A stretch of 64,000 bases of DNA from Planctomycetota bacterium (GCA_021413865.1 JAIOPN010000042.1:49011-113010), one strand, 5' to 3'. Counted from the first letter of the stretch, positions 53,831 to 63,283 are shown. Numbers and translations: made by a program. The notes: a model not told the origin generated them from the sequence alone.

Positions 53831-56800
53831 ATGAGCCTCAACCCACACCGCATTGGTCGATGGACCGGCCAGAAGCCCTGGCGGCGGTTGTCGCTCTTCC
53901 AACGCTGCATCATCGTCTCCCTGCTGCTCCACGTCGCCTTCTTCTTCGTCATGGGCGTCATCGTGGTGTCGCAGCAGATCATCGAGCGCATCACGACGCA
54001 CGAGATGGTCACCGAGCTGAGCCTCGAATCGACCGATGCCCTCGACTCCGTGCAGCACATCCGCTCGCCGGAGATGGCCATCGACCTGCCAGAGAGCGCG
54101 GCCAACCCGACCTACGCGGCTAAGAAAGTGGAAACATCCGTCGGCGCGGCGCGGGTGGAAATCAACTCCGCACCGGCAAGCGGGGGTGGCGGCGGCGGGC
54201 AGGTGTCACGGCTGGCCGCGCCCGCTCCCGGCGGGGGCGGTGGCGGAGGAGGCGGCGGCGGAGGTGGTGGCGGCGGGACACCCATGCTCTCGCGCCGCCC
54301 CGTCGCGCAGCCCGGCGCGAGTGACGTGATGCTCTCGCCGCGCGAAATCGCGCAGATCAGCCAGACCGAAGCGGCCCCCGGGGCCCCCGCCCGTGAGGAG
54401 CACGCCCGCACCGATACGACAACCTTCACGGCCCGTGCCGCCGTCATCGACAATGGCCCGCCGCCCGCAGTGACGCCGGGAGAGGCGATCGGTTCCCTCG
54501 CACTGGCGGGGGGTGAAGGCGTGGAGGGTCTGGCGATGCCGGCGAGGCCGGGGCCGTCGCCCACCGCCGATGCGATGATCCGCCCGGCAGCAACCCGCAT
54601 CAACCAGCGTCTGCGCGTGGGCTCGCCGCTCTCCCCGCACGCGGCGATCCGCGAGTCCTCTGTCGAGGGCCTACCGGCGGGTGAGCCGCACGGCGTGGCG
54701 GGGAAGCAGGAGTCGTACGGATCGAGCCGCGCGGGCGTGGTGACCACGGGAACGCCCGCGGCGCTGGCGGGGTCGGCCGAGCGCGGGCAGTCGCTCGTGG
54801 CCATGGCGCCGGTCCCCGGCCGGCGCAGGGGCGAGCCCGAACAGATACAGCCCTCATTCCACGCCGACACGGGGCGCGGCCCGTCGCTGCGCATCAGCCG
54901 GGCGCCGTCGCGGCAGATCCGTGAATCAGAAGCGACGGAGGACGCCGAGGCGGACGTGACGCCGACCGTGCAGCGAGCGACCGGCGGGGCCGGCGGCGGC
55001 GGCGTCCCGATGGCGGTGCGGACCGTGGAGGTGGGCCTGCGCGGCACGGATGGGCCGAGCGCCGGTGGATCGATCGTGCGCGGCACGGAGATGAAGTCCG
55101 TGTCGGCCATGGTCGGCGAACGGGGCGTGGCGGGCGGGAGCGAGGACGTCACCTTCGGCCGCGCGGGCATCCGCATGACGACCGGATCGGCCTCGGCGGG
55201 CGTGCCGGGCGTGCGCGGCGCGACCGGCGGCGGGAGCGGCACGGGGATCGCCGGCCGCTTCGCCATCGCGGAGACCGAGGCCGCGCCCGGCGGGGAGGAT
55301 TTCGGCGGCGATGGGGGCGGCGGAGGCTCGGCGGAGGCGGGTACGGGTTCCGGCAATGACACGAAACAGGGCACGGGTTCCGGCGCCGCGGGCTCGGGCT
55401 CCGGCGCGGGCAAGCAAGGCACGGGCAGAGGCGCAGGGTCGTCACGGCGGCTTGGCGGTGGGAGTGGAACCGGTGCCCACGGCGGCGGTGCGCTGCGTGG
55501 CGTCGCGCTGAGCCTTGATCCCACCGGCGCGGGCGGCGTCGGCTCCGGTCGCGGCCTGCTCGTCGGCGGCGCGGGCACCGGCCTGCGCGGGAGCGACCCG
55601 GGTTCGGCCTCCCTTGACGGCGACGGGCTGGGCGGCAGCGGCGGAGGAACCGGTGGCGGCAGCGGAACCGGGGCCGGCCGCGGGAAGGGCAACGGGCAAG
55701 GGGCCGGCATGGGGAGCGGGCGTGGAGGCGGTGTCGGGAGCGGAGCAGGCAACGGGAGCGGCAGCGGTGAGGGTACCGGGAGTGGCAGCGGCAGCGGCGG
55801 AGGAAAAGGCAGCGGGCAAGGAACCGGGACCGGCAGCGGCACCGGCAGTGGGAAAGGCAGCGGCAAGGGCGGCGGCTACGGCAAGGGCACCGGCAACGGA
55901 ATTGGCAACGGCACCGGCGATGGAAACGGTGACGGCGAAGGCGGCATGGGCTCGGGCTTTGGATTAGCCCCGATCCAGATCAAGGGGCTGTCGGCTGGCG
56001 GGTCGGGAACCGGCAGCGGTGCGGGCGGCGGGACCGGGGGCGACGGCGCCTCCTCCGGTGAATCGGGATCGACCACACCCGGCATCGTGATCGCGGAGCC
56101 CCCTCTCTCCGCACGCCGGATCGGCAGCGCGCCGACCCTCGGCGCGCGTGCCACCGCCATCGCGGCCCCCCTGCCCGATCGCACCATTGCTTCGATCACC
56201 CCGCTGACAAATTCGATCGATCCGCTCAACCGGCCGCTAGTTGGCGAAGAGACGCACGCCCCGACGGTGAAGAAACTCTTCGACCGAACCCCGACGATGC
56301 GTCGCCGGTTGGTCGAGACGATGGGCGGATCGAAGGAATCGGAGGAGGCCGTCGCGCGGTCGCTGGCGTACCTGGCCCGCAGCCAGGAGGCCGACGGGCG
56401 GTGGACGCACTACCTGAACGACCGCCCGAACAGCTCGAACCCCGACTACCGCCACGAATCGGCGCTCACCGGCCTGGCGACGCTCTGCTTCCTCGCCTCC
56501 GACCACACGCCCGACAAGGAGGGCCCCTACCGCCAGACCGTCGCCCGCGCGATCGCCTATCTCAAGCGGCGACAGAAGGCAGACGGCGACCTGCGTGGCG
56601 AGGGGAACATGTACAGCCAGGCGATCGCCACGCTCGCACTGGCCGAGGCGGCGATCATGACCGGTGACGCCGACCTCAAAGAGCGCGCGTTCCAGGGGGC
56701 GCGTTTCATCGTCGCGGCGCAGAACAATTCCAACGGGGCGTGGCGGTACAAGCCGCGGCAATCGGGCGACACCAGCGTGCTGGGCTGGCAGGTGCTGGCG

Positions 56801-57310
56801 CTGCACAGCGCGGAGTTCCTGGGTTTCGAGGTGCCCGCCGACACCCGTGCCGGGGCGTTCCGCTGGCTCGATTCCGTCTCCTCGGGCAAACATGGCGTCA
56901 TCACCGGCTACCAGTCCCTCTCCCCGCTCGCGACCATGACCGCGCAGGCGTCGCTCAGCCGGATGCTGCTGGGGCAGGAACTCACCCCCGAGCAGCAGGA
57001 GGAGGTCTGCGGCTACATCCTCAAGAAGAACCCGTTCGACGACAAGGCCGCGTATTACCTCTGGTACTACTGCTCACTGACGATGATGCAGATGCAGAAC
57101 GCGGCGTGGCACGAATGGAACCCGCGCATCCGTGACTACCTCGTTGCGCATCAGGCCACCGGCGGCCAGCGAGACGGCAGTTGGGACCCGGACAACGAAT
57201 ATGGCTACATCGGCGGCCGGATCTACAGCACCGCCCTGGCGACGCTGACGCTGGAGGTTTACTACCGCTACCTGCCCATGTACCAGCGGTCGCAGGCGGA
57301 CGGCCAGTGA
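53831..57310 (+). CDS. TonB-like N-terminus, 700-residue Gly-rich spacer and terpenoid-cyclase-like alpha/alpha-toroid
   Basis: The 1159-aa protein has an N-terminal basic stretch, one membrane helix (about residues 27-48) and a periplasmic region, like TonB. Residues about 115-750 are low-complexity: 16 consecutive glycines near residue 134, coded by mixed Gly codons, and a long G-x-G-x region near residues 500-710 rich in Ser, Thr, Lys and Asn. Residues about 820-1150 form repeats of the squalene-cyclase/prenyltransferase fold: SLAYLARSQEADGRW, AIAYLKRRQKADGDLRG, GARFIVAAQNNSNGAWRY, DGSWDPDNEYG. They resemble QW-motif toroids and lack a clear DxDD acid motif. It may be a mechanical or binding arm of the ExbB/D complex, which is inference. 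Confidence 0.85.
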   Translation: MSLNPHRIGRWTGQKPWRRLSLFQRCIIVSLLLHVAFFFVMGVIVVSQQIIERITTHEMVTELSLESTDALDSVQHIRSPEMAIDLPESAANPTYAAKKVETSVGAARVEINSAPASGGGGGGQVSRLAAPAPGGGGGGGGGGGGGGGGTPMLSRRPVAQPGASDVMLSPREIAQISQTEAAPGAPAREEHARTDTTTFTARAAVIDNGPPPAVTPGEAIGSLALAGGEGVEGLAMPARPGPSPTADAMIRPAATRINQRLRVGSPLSPHAAIRESSVEGLPAGEPHGVAGKQESYGSSRAGVVTTGTPAALAGSAERGQSLVAMAPVPGRRRGEPEQIQPSFHADTGRGPSLRISRAPSRQIRESEATEDAEADVTPTVQRATGGAGGGGVPMAVRTVEVGLRGTDGPSAGGSIVRGTEMKSVSAMVGERGVAGGSEDVTFGRAGIRMTTGSASAGVPGVRGATGGGSGTGIAGRFAIAETEAAPGGEDFGGDGGGGGSAEAGTGSGNDTKQGTGSGAAGSGSGAGKQGTGRGAGSSRRLGGGSGTGAHGGGALRGVALSLDPTGAGGVGSGRGLLVGGAGTGLRGSDPGSASLDGDGLGGSGGGTGGGSGTGAGRGKGNGQGAGMGSGRGGGVGSGAGNGSGSGEGTGSGSGSGGGKGSGQGTGTGSGTGSGKGSGKGGGYGKGTGNGIGNGTGDGNGDGEGGMGSGFGLAPIQIKGLSAGGSGTGSGAGGGTGGDGASSGESGSTTPGIVIAEPPLSARRIGSAPTLGARATAIAAPLPDRTIASITPLTNSIDPLNRPLVGEETHAPTVKKLFDRTPTMRRRLVETMGGSKESEEAVARSLAYLARSQEADGRWTHYLNDRPNSSNPDYRHESALTGLATLCFLASDHTPDKEGPYRQTVARAIAYLKRRQKADGDLRGEGNMYSQAIATLALAEAAIMTGDADLKERAFQGARFIVAAQNNSNGAWRYKPRQSGDTSVLGWQVLALHSAEFLGFEVPADTRAGAFRWLDSVSSGKHGVITGYQSLSPLATMTAQASLSRMLLGQELTPEQQEEVCGYILKKNPFDDKAAYYLWYYCSLTMMQMQNAAWHEWNPRIRDYLVAHQATGGQRDGSWDPDNEYGYIGGRIYSTALATLTLEVYYRYLPMYQRSQADGQ
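54229..54276 (+). repeat. polyglycine-encoding run (16 codons)
   Basis: Sixteen consecutive GGN codons (GGC, GGG, GGT and GGA all used) encode a pure Gly tract. The mixed codons argue for selection at the protein level rather than simple-sequence slippage. Confidence 0.9.
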
Positions 57311-57401
57311 CCCCCTCCGCAGGTGGTGACTTTGCGGTCCCCCTCCGCTAATCTTTTATGGCTCGACCCACGTCACCCGCGGAGCGGGAAGGATGTTCGC
57401 C

Positions 57402-58700
57402 ATGAAAGCCGGATTCGCCCGCGCCTGCATCAACCCGCCGCTGGGCACGCACCTCTACGGCTTCGGCGGCCGCGACCGCGACGGCGGCGCGACCTCCATC
57501 CACGACGACATCTTCGCCCGCGCGCTCTACCTCTCCCACGGCGGCGAGGAGACCCTCATCATGGGCTTCGACCTGCTCTTTTTCAGCCGGGCGCAGGCGG
57601 ACCGGTTCAAGGGGGCGATCGGGGCGCGGCTGGACCTGAGCCCGCGGCAGATATTGCTCAACACCTCGCACACCCACGCCGGGCCGATGCTCGGGCACGG
57701 CACGTGGTGCTACGCCGATTACCTCGAGCCCGACCGGCTCTATCTCGATCAGCTCGAGCACGCCACAATCGAGGCCGCCAAGCAGGCCAAGGCGTCGGCG
57801 CGCGACGTGACCGTCTGGTCCGGTTCGGCACAAACGCGATTACCAGTAAACCGCCGCAAGCCTGACGGCACCGGCAGCGGCCGTGTGATCTGGGCCCCGT
57901 ACCACGACGGCGCCGCGCTCCGCACCGTCCCCTTCACGCTCTTCAAGGACCGCGCCGGCTCGCCCGTCTGCTTCCTCTTCTCCGTCTCCTGCCACCCGTC
58001 GAGCATCGGCGGCTACGACGTCTCCGCCGATTACCCGGGCCTGGCGATGGACCTCATCGACAAGCACCTGGGCGCGACCTGCAGCCTCTTCCTCCAGGGC
58101 GCGGGCGGCGACACCAAGGCGATCTACACCGACAAGGGCGACCACTTCCAGGGCAGTTGGGAGGCGGTCGAGAACGGCGGGAAACTCGTCGCCTCCGACG
58201 TGATCACCGCGCTGGCCAGGCCGCTGACACAGATCGACCCGGCGCTCAACGCCCGCATGGTCGAGATGCGGATGGAGCTCGAAAACACGCCCGACCGCGC
58301 CCAGTTCGAGCGCGACGCCAACGACCCCAAGGCCCCCGACTGGCACCGCCTCTGGGCGCAGCGCCAGGTCGCCAAGATCGACCGCAACATGCTCCCGCGC
58401 GACGCCTCGGTCATCATGCACGGCATCGAGATCGGCGGCGGGCTGCGCATCGTCGGGGTGGAGGCGGAGATCGTCGCCGAGATCGGCGAGCTGCTCGTGC
58501 GCTTCTACGCCGACGGCCTGACCTACCCGCTGGGCTACACCGACGGCACGCAGTTCTACCTCCCCACATCGAAGATGATCGAGCGCGAGGGCGGGTACGA
58601 GGTCGATTCCATTCACGAATACGGCCACCCGGCCAAGCTGCGCACCGGCGTCGAGGGGACGCTCACGCAGGCGATGGAGGGATTGTTCACCGGCGTGTGA
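57402..58700 (+). CDS. neutral/alkaline non-lysosomal ceramidase-like protein
   Basis: The 432-aa protein resembles the N-terminal domain of neutral ceramidases and related planctomycete proteins. It has KAGFARACINPPLGTHLYGFGGRDRD (about 2-27), ILLNTSHTHAGPMLGHG (about 83-99) with the Zn-binding His pattern, FSVSCHPSSIGG near 200, and SADYPGLAMDLIDKHLG near 211. No signal peptide is seen and the C-terminal domain is shorter than in true ceramidases, so the substrate may not be ceramide. ATG 57402 is preferred over 57393 because GGAAGG is then properly spaced. The next gene is a glycosidase. Confidence 0.82.
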   Translation: MKAGFARACINPPLGTHLYGFGGRDRDGGATSIHDDIFARALYLSHGGEETLIMGFDLLFFSRAQADRFKGAIGARLDLSPRQILLNTSHTHAGPMLGHGTWCYADYLEPDRLYLDQLEHATIEAAKQAKASARDVTVWSGSAQTRLPVNRRKPDGTGSGRVIWAPYHDGAALRTVPFTLFKDRAGSPVCFLFSVSCHPSSIGGYDVSADYPGLAMDLIDKHLGATCSLFLQGAGGDTKAIYTDKGDHFQGSWEAVENGGKLVASDVITALARPLTQIDPALNARMVEMRMELENTPDRAQFERDANDPKAPDWHRLWAQRQVAKIDRNMLPRDASVIMHGIEIGGGLRIVGVEAEIVAEIGELLVRFYADGLTYPLGYTDGTQFYLPTSKMIEREGGYEVDSIHEYGHPAKLRTGVEGTLTQAMEGLFTGV

Positions 58701-58761
58701 GCCCGCGCGGCCCGCATCATTTTCTTCTCATCCCTATCAACACAGATTCCGGACACCATCC

Positions 58762-60783
58762 ATGCCATCCACGCAGCTATCGTCGGCCGACGTCCTAGGT
58801 TCGCTCAAGAAGGACGTGTCATCACAAGGACTGCCGCCGTGGGCGGTCGGCGGGTGGCTTTCCACCGGCGAGGGTCAGCCGGACAACGCGGCGGCCTCTT
58901 ACAAAATCGCACCCGGCGCGGTGGCGGGCGCGAAGTTCGTCTGGTTCGACATCCTGCTCGACAGCGATATCTTCGTGACCTTCACGATGACGCTCGGTGC
59001 CGGTGAATCAAAGGCAGTCGCGGTGCGGCAGTTTTCCCCGCTCACACAGTGCCAGACGCGGCTCTGCTTCCCGCTCGGGGGGATTGATCTGGCGGCGGTG
59101 GACCGTGTGGTCATCAAGATCATCCGCAAGACTGATCTGGCGGCGCGGTTCTGCCTCACGCCGGTGAACGTCACGGACACGGAGCCGGGACGGCTGGAAA
59201 ATCCTACGCTGCCCAAGGGGCCGCTCGTGGATGAACTGGGCCAGAGCACACTCCACGCGCGGGTCGGCAAGACGCCCAACGCCGACGCGCTGGTGCGCCA
59301 CCTGAAAAAGAAACTCGACGACGCCCCAAGGCAGAGCTTTCCGGCGCACTTCAGCCGCTGGGGCGGGTGGAAGGATCGAAAAGTCGAAGCTACCGGCTTC
59401 TTCCGCACGTACCACGACGGCAAGCGCTGGTGGCTCGTGGACCCGGACGGCCACCTCTTCTGGTCCAGCGGGCTCGACTGCACGCACGCCACCATCGATC
59501 ACGAGACCGTTTACCAGACCCGGCACATGAACCTGCGCCCCGCGCTGGCATGGATGCCCGACCCGAACGGGCCTTACAAGGCGGTCTATCACACCAACCC
59601 CTACCACGGCCCCGAGCCGCGCGAGATCAACTATCTCCCGGCGAACTTCATGCGCGCCTTCGGCCCCGAGAAGTGGCACGAGGCGTGGAGCACCGTGGCG
59701 CAGGCTGAGCTGCGCGGGCTGGGCTTCAACACGGCCGGCGACTGGTCCGACGAGCCGGCGATGAGCCGCGGCAAGACGCCCTATGTGCTGCCGCTGGATC
59801 TGAAGTTCACGTTCCCGAACGTGCCGCGTGTGACGGGGGCGTTCCCCGACGTGTTCGACCCGCGCATGGAGTCTGACGCGGCGGAGTACGCCGAGAACAT
59901 CCGCCCCACCCGCGACGACCCGGCGATGATCGGCTACTTCCTCACCAACGAGCCAAGCGTGAGCTGGCAGATGATCGACGAGAAACGTGGCCTGGCGGAG
60001 GCGATGCTCGTCAAGACGCCCTCCTGCGCCTCGCGCAAGGCGCTGACCGAGTTCCTCAGGAAGAAATACGGCGACAGCCCAGGGCTGGCGAAGGCGTGGG
60101 GCGTGGCGACGACACTCGAAGCCGTCGCCAACGGGCCGTGGCGGGCGACGCTCACCGACGCGGCGCAGGCGGACCTGACGGCCTTCAGCACGGTGATGCT
60201 CGAGCGGCTCTGCCGGATCGCAAGCGACGCCTGCCGAAAAGTGGACCCGAATCACCTCAATCTTGGATTGCGGTGGTGGAGCTTCCCACCGGCCTGGGCG
60301 CTGCGGGCGATGGGGTGCTTCGACGTGGTCACGTTCAACTACTACCTGCCGAAGGTGCGGATGGTGACGTACGGCGCCACCGCCCCGGAGCCGGACGTCG
60401 AGGAGGTCGTCGCGTCGCTCAAGCGGCCGATGATGATCGGCGAGTGGCACGTCGGCTCGCTCGACGGCGGCCTAGCGAGCGCGGGGCTGGCGCGCGTGCG
60501 CGACCAGGAGACACGCGCCGAGGTGTTCCGCGTTTACACCGAGAGCGCCGCCGCCGCGCCATGGTGCGTCGGAGCCCACTGGTTCAACATGTACGACCGC
60601 AACGCCCTCTCCAGCACCTCGTCGAACGAGAACTACAACATCGGCCTGCTGGACCTCTGCCACGTCCAGCACGAGCCGATCTGCCGCGCGGCCCGGGAGA
60701 CGAACGAGCGGCTCTACGCCGTCGCCTCCGGGGTGGAGAAGCCGTACGGCGTGGAGATCGAGTACCTGCACCCGTCGCGGTGA
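58762..60783 (+). CDS. GH50-like beta-agarase-type glycoside hydrolase
   Basis: The 673-aa protein has an N-terminal beta-sandwich-like domain (about 1-180). It is followed by a TIM barrel typical of GH50 agarases: ATGFFRTYHDGKRWWLVDPDGHLF (about 212-235), the candidate acid/base Glu in IGYFLTNEPSVSW (about 391-403), and the nucleophile Glu in MMIGEWHVGSLDGG (about 557-570). Other members hydrolyse agarose-type polysaccharides, but related families act on other galactans. No signal peptide was found, so it may be cytoplasmic and act on oligosaccharides. It lies in a small plus-strand block with the ceramidase-like and PhyH genes. Confidence 0.8.
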   Translation: MPSTQLSSADVLGSLKKDVSSQGLPPWAVGGWLSTGEGQPDNAAASYKIAPGAVAGAKFVWFDILLDSDIFVTFTMTLGAGESKAVAVRQFSPLTQCQTRLCFPLGGIDLAAVDRVVIKIIRKTDLAARFCLTPVNVTDTEPGRLENPTLPKGPLVDELGQSTLHARVGKTPNADALVRHLKKKLDDAPRQSFPAHFSRWGGWKDRKVEATGFFRTYHDGKRWWLVDPDGHLFWSSGLDCTHATIDHETVYQTRHMNLRPALAWMPDPNGPYKAVYHTNPYHGPEPREINYLPANFMRAFGPEKWHEAWSTVAQAELRGLGFNTAGDWSDEPAMSRGKTPYVLPLDLKFTFPNVPRVTGAFPDVFDPRMESDAAEYAENIRPTRDDPAMIGYFLTNEPSVSWQMIDEKRGLAEAMLVKTPSCASRKALTEFLRKKYGDSPGLAKAWGVATTLEAVANGPWRATLTDAAQADLTAFSTVMLERLCRIASDACRKVDPNHLNLGLRWWSFPPAWALRAMGCFDVVTFNYYLPKVRMVTYGATAPEPDVEEVVASLKRPMMIGEWHVGSLDGGLASAGLARVRDQETRAEVFRVYTESAAAAPWCVGAHWFNMYDRNALSSTSSNENYNIGLLDLCHVQHEPICRAARETNERLYAVASGVEKPYGVEIEYLHPSR

Positions 60784-60808
60784 ATGACCGGACGTGGAGG
60801 GAATCATC

Positions 60809-61672
60809 ATGCCCGCGCCCGTCGCCCAACACGCCAAGCACCAGCAGTTGCTCCGCGACGGCTTCTGCGTGTTCCCGGGCGTGCTCACCCCGGCGCTGCT
60901 CGCCGAGTTGCGTGCGACGACGGATGCCATACTCGCCGCCTACCCGAAGGAGAAGCGGGAGTTCTTCAAATATCAGGGCAGCAGCATCATGGTCGATCAG
61001 GGCAGGCCCGCCTACGCCGAACTGATCGGCTGGCCCGGCGCGCTGGAGGCGATGAAAACGCTCGGCTACGACGCGGGCCTCCGCTACTGGATCGGCTACC
61101 TCCTGAGCAAGCCCCCGCAGGGCCCCGCGCTCTACTGGCACCAGGATTGGGTCTTCTGGAGCGACCCCGTCAGCGCCGACCCGAACCCCTCCCAACTCTT
61201 CCTCATGTATTACCTGACCGACACGAGCCGCGAGAACGGCTGCCTCCGCGTCATCCCCGGTACGCACCGCCGCCGCATCGACCTGCACGACCAGCTCGGC
61301 GCCGCGCACACCGACAAGACCTACCACGCCGATCCAAACTCCCCGATCTTCGCCACGCACCCCGACGAGATCGACCTGCCCGTCCGCGCCGGCGACCTGG
61401 TGATCGGCGACGCCCGCGTCCTCCACGCCGCGCACCCCAACCGCAGCGACCGCGAACGCTCCGTCATTACGCTCTGGTACTACCCGCGCTTCGACGAGAT
61501 GCCCGAGACGATCCGCGGCATCATCGCCGCCTCGGCCTTCAAGCAAATCCCGCAGGAAACCGCCCCACCGCTGCGCGGCCGGCTGGAGCAACTCATCCCC
61601 GTCTGCACCACCGCCTCCGTTCCGGCCCCGTCTCAATGGGACCGCGTGCCGGGTGAACACCTCAGGCGGTAG
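60809..61672 (+). CDS. phytanoyl-CoA dioxygenase (PhyH)-family protein
   Basis: The 287-aa protein has the 2-oxoglutarate/Fe(II) dioxygenase jelly-roll. The HxD metal motif is in YWHQDWVFW (about 109-117), ENGCLRVIPGTHRRR sits near 149, and the distal His with the 2-oxoglutarate-binding Arg is in VLHAAHPNRSDRERSVITLW (about 204-223). PhyH family members hydroxylate fatty acids, ectoine and many natural products, so the substrate is open. ATG 60809 is chosen (GGAGGG 8 nt upstream); GTG 60794 is an in-frame alternative. It overlaps the last 11 nt of the opposite-strand gene. Confidence 0.9.
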   Translation: MPAPVAQHAKHQQLLRDGFCVFPGVLTPALLAELRATTDAILAAYPKEKREFFKYQGSSIMVDQGRPAYAELIGWPGALEAMKTLGYDAGLRYWIGYLLSKPPQGPALYWHQDWVFWSDPVSADPNPSQLFLMYYLTDTSRENGCLRVIPGTHRRRIDLHDQLGAAHTDKTYHADPNSPIFATHPDEIDLPVRAGDLVIGDARVLHAAHPNRSDRERSVITLWYYPRFDEMPETIRGIIAASAFKQIPQETAPPLRGRLEQLIPVCTTASVPAPSQWDRVPGEHLRR

Positions 61673-62174
61673 CCGACCGGGCCGCGCGACAGCGGTGAAC
61701 CTCGGCCGCGATCAAATGGTTTTCGACCATCTGTCCGGTCCGGAGCGTGACCCAGCCGAGCCACAGCTTGACCAGGGGACGCGGGATGAATCGGGCCGTC
61801 CACTTGCCCCGCACGCGGATGACCATGAGGCACGTCGCCGCGCCCGTGGGCACGATGCGGTACTCATAAATGTGCGGAAAGCCGACGCCCGGGCCGCGCA
61901 GGGAGAGGTCGCTGAAGGCGTAGCCCACGCCCTCTTCCCAGCGGAGGACCCGGCCGCGGCGGGTGAGACGGATGCCGAAGTAGCCGTGCCCGATACGCAT
62001 GGGGGAGCCGGCGCGGAGCGGCCCGTCGATTTCCATGCGGCCGTGGAACGGGTCGAGCGTGGTGAAGGTGGCGAACCGCTCCGTATGCTCCCACACAAGC
62101 GCCGCGGACAGAGGCAGGGCGATCTGCGTCCAGAGCCGGACGCGTCCGCGGCGATCGAGATCGACGCCCATCAT
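61662..62174 (-). CDS. SRPBCC/START-like domain protein
   Basis: The 170-aa protein is a single lipid-binding-type SRPBCC domain. It has a strand-rich N-terminus (LWTQIALPLSAALVWEHTERFATFTTLDPFHG), a gate-like loop GPLRAGSPMRIGHGYFGIRL, and a C-terminal helix (GQMVENHLIAAEVHRC). Members bind hydrophobic ligands or act as cyclase-like enzymes. It starts at an ATG that overlaps the upstream stop (ATGA), so it is coupled to the larger SRPBCC gene before it. Ligand and role are not readable. Confidence 0.75.
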   Translation of the reverse strand: MMGVDLDRRGRVRLWTQIALPLSAALVWEHTERFATFTTLDPFHGRMEIDGPLRAGSPMRIGHGYFGIRLTRRGRVLRWEEGVGYAFSDLSLRGPGVGFPHIYEYRIVPTGAATCLMVIRVRGKWTARFIPRPLVKLWLGWVTLRTGQMVENHLIAAEVHRCRAARSATA

Positions 62175-63283
62175 GGCGCGGCCTCCGCGACGGCCGCGGC
62201 GGGGGACACACGGTCCATCATGCCCTCGAGCACGTGGCGGTGGAGCGTGCGTACGCAGAGGGCTTCGACCGGCCGCCAGCAGAACCACGGGGTGAGAAGC
62301 GGGACGTACTCGGTGGTGAGCGTGACGCGCGTGTGGCCCGCATCGACGGGGGCAAAGTCGAAACTGCCGCGCAGAAGCCGCACGGAGTGGTCCTCGACGT
62401 GTGTTTGCTCGACGACGTCAAAGGCGACCCGCTTGCCTGGCACGATGGCGGTGGCGCGCTTGACCAACCGGCCGTGGACATAGAGACAGGTCTTACTGTC
62501 GCCGACACGGGCGATGCGGCCACGCGTGCCGACGGGTTGGGGAAGACCCAGCCGCAGGAGCAGCGGCGGCTCACGCCTGACCTCTTCATAAAAGACCCAG
62601 TTATCCCACGCCTGCGCGGCACTCAGCGGCAGCACGACCTGGGTTGTGACCGTCTCGACCGTCGGGGGCGGCTGGGTGAGCTTCTGCAACTGATCAAGCC
62701 CCAGCGGTGCGAGCAGGAAAAAAATCAACGGCAGGTGGGATCGCTGGCTGAAACGGCTTTTCTTCAGGCGGAACCGCAGGCCCCCCCCTATCAAGACATC
62801 CAATAGAAGCGGCAGGACGAAAACCGCGATGAGGATGAGTGCGCAAAAGATCGCCGCCGGATGGAGCGAGATCAACAAAGCCGCCACACAGAGAATCGCG
62901 CTGACGCCGAGCAGGACGCGGATGATCAATCGCAGGCGCACCCCGTACCCGATCACGCTGCCCATCGTGATCGGGACGCCCAGCGCCAACCCCCACCCGA
63001 TGTTGTCCGTGAGGGCGAAATAGACCGTGAGGAGCGCCCCGATGACGAAAGCCAGGACGAACGCCGGCGCCCAATAGGTCCAAAAAACAAAGCGCGGTTT
63101 GCGTGTGAAGGTCGCCGTGTCGTACGGGTCGAAATGACGCCCGCACTCCGGGCAGCGGAGCATTCGCGTGTCAGGGGTTCTGACGTCCTCAACGCCGGTG
63201 AGGTCGTAGCCGCACCCCATGCAGCGCGGCGGGTTGGCCGCGTCAGACGTGTTCTTCAGCGGCGGTGGTGAGAAGTCGAGCAC
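62171..63283 (-). CDS. zinc-ribbon, membrane-anchored SRPBCC-domain protein
   Basis: The 370-aa protein has an N-terminal Cys4 ribbon (CMGCGYDL ... CPECGRHFDPYDTATF, about 21-53), then about four hydrophobic helices (about 65-165), and a C-terminal SRPBCC domain (about 210-365) beginning VVLPLSAAQAWDNWVFYEEV. The ribbon-plus-membrane layout parallels the protein at 8370-9149. The SRPBCC part parallels the neighbouring 170-aa protein. It is the first gene of this two-gene unit. It probably senses or binds a ligand near the membrane, which is inference. Confidence 0.8.
   Translation of the reverse strand: MLDFSPPPLKNTSDAANPPRCMGCGYDLTGVEDVRTPDTRMLRCPECGRHFDPYDTATFTRKPRFVFWTYWAPAFVLAFVIGALLTVYFALTDNIGWGLALGVPITMGSVIGYGVRLRLIIRVLLGVSAILCVAALLISLHPAAIFCALILIAVFVLPLLLDVLIGGGLRFRLKKSRFSQRSHLPLIFFLLAPLGLDQLQKLTQPPPTVETVTTQVVLPLSAAQAWDNWVFYEEVRREPPLLLRLGLPQPVGTRGRIARVGDSKTCLYVHGRLVKRATAIVPGKRVAFDVVEQTHVEDHSVRLLRGSFDFAPVDAGHTRVTLTTEYVPLLTPWFCWRPVEALCVRTLHRHVLEGMMDRVSPAAAVAEAAP

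Noticed and set aside
54112..55866. 584-codon minus-strand open frame, proline-rich
   Set aside because: It is the complement of the GGN-codon tracts of the Gly-rich gene; the Pro runs are a direct mirror of Gly codons.
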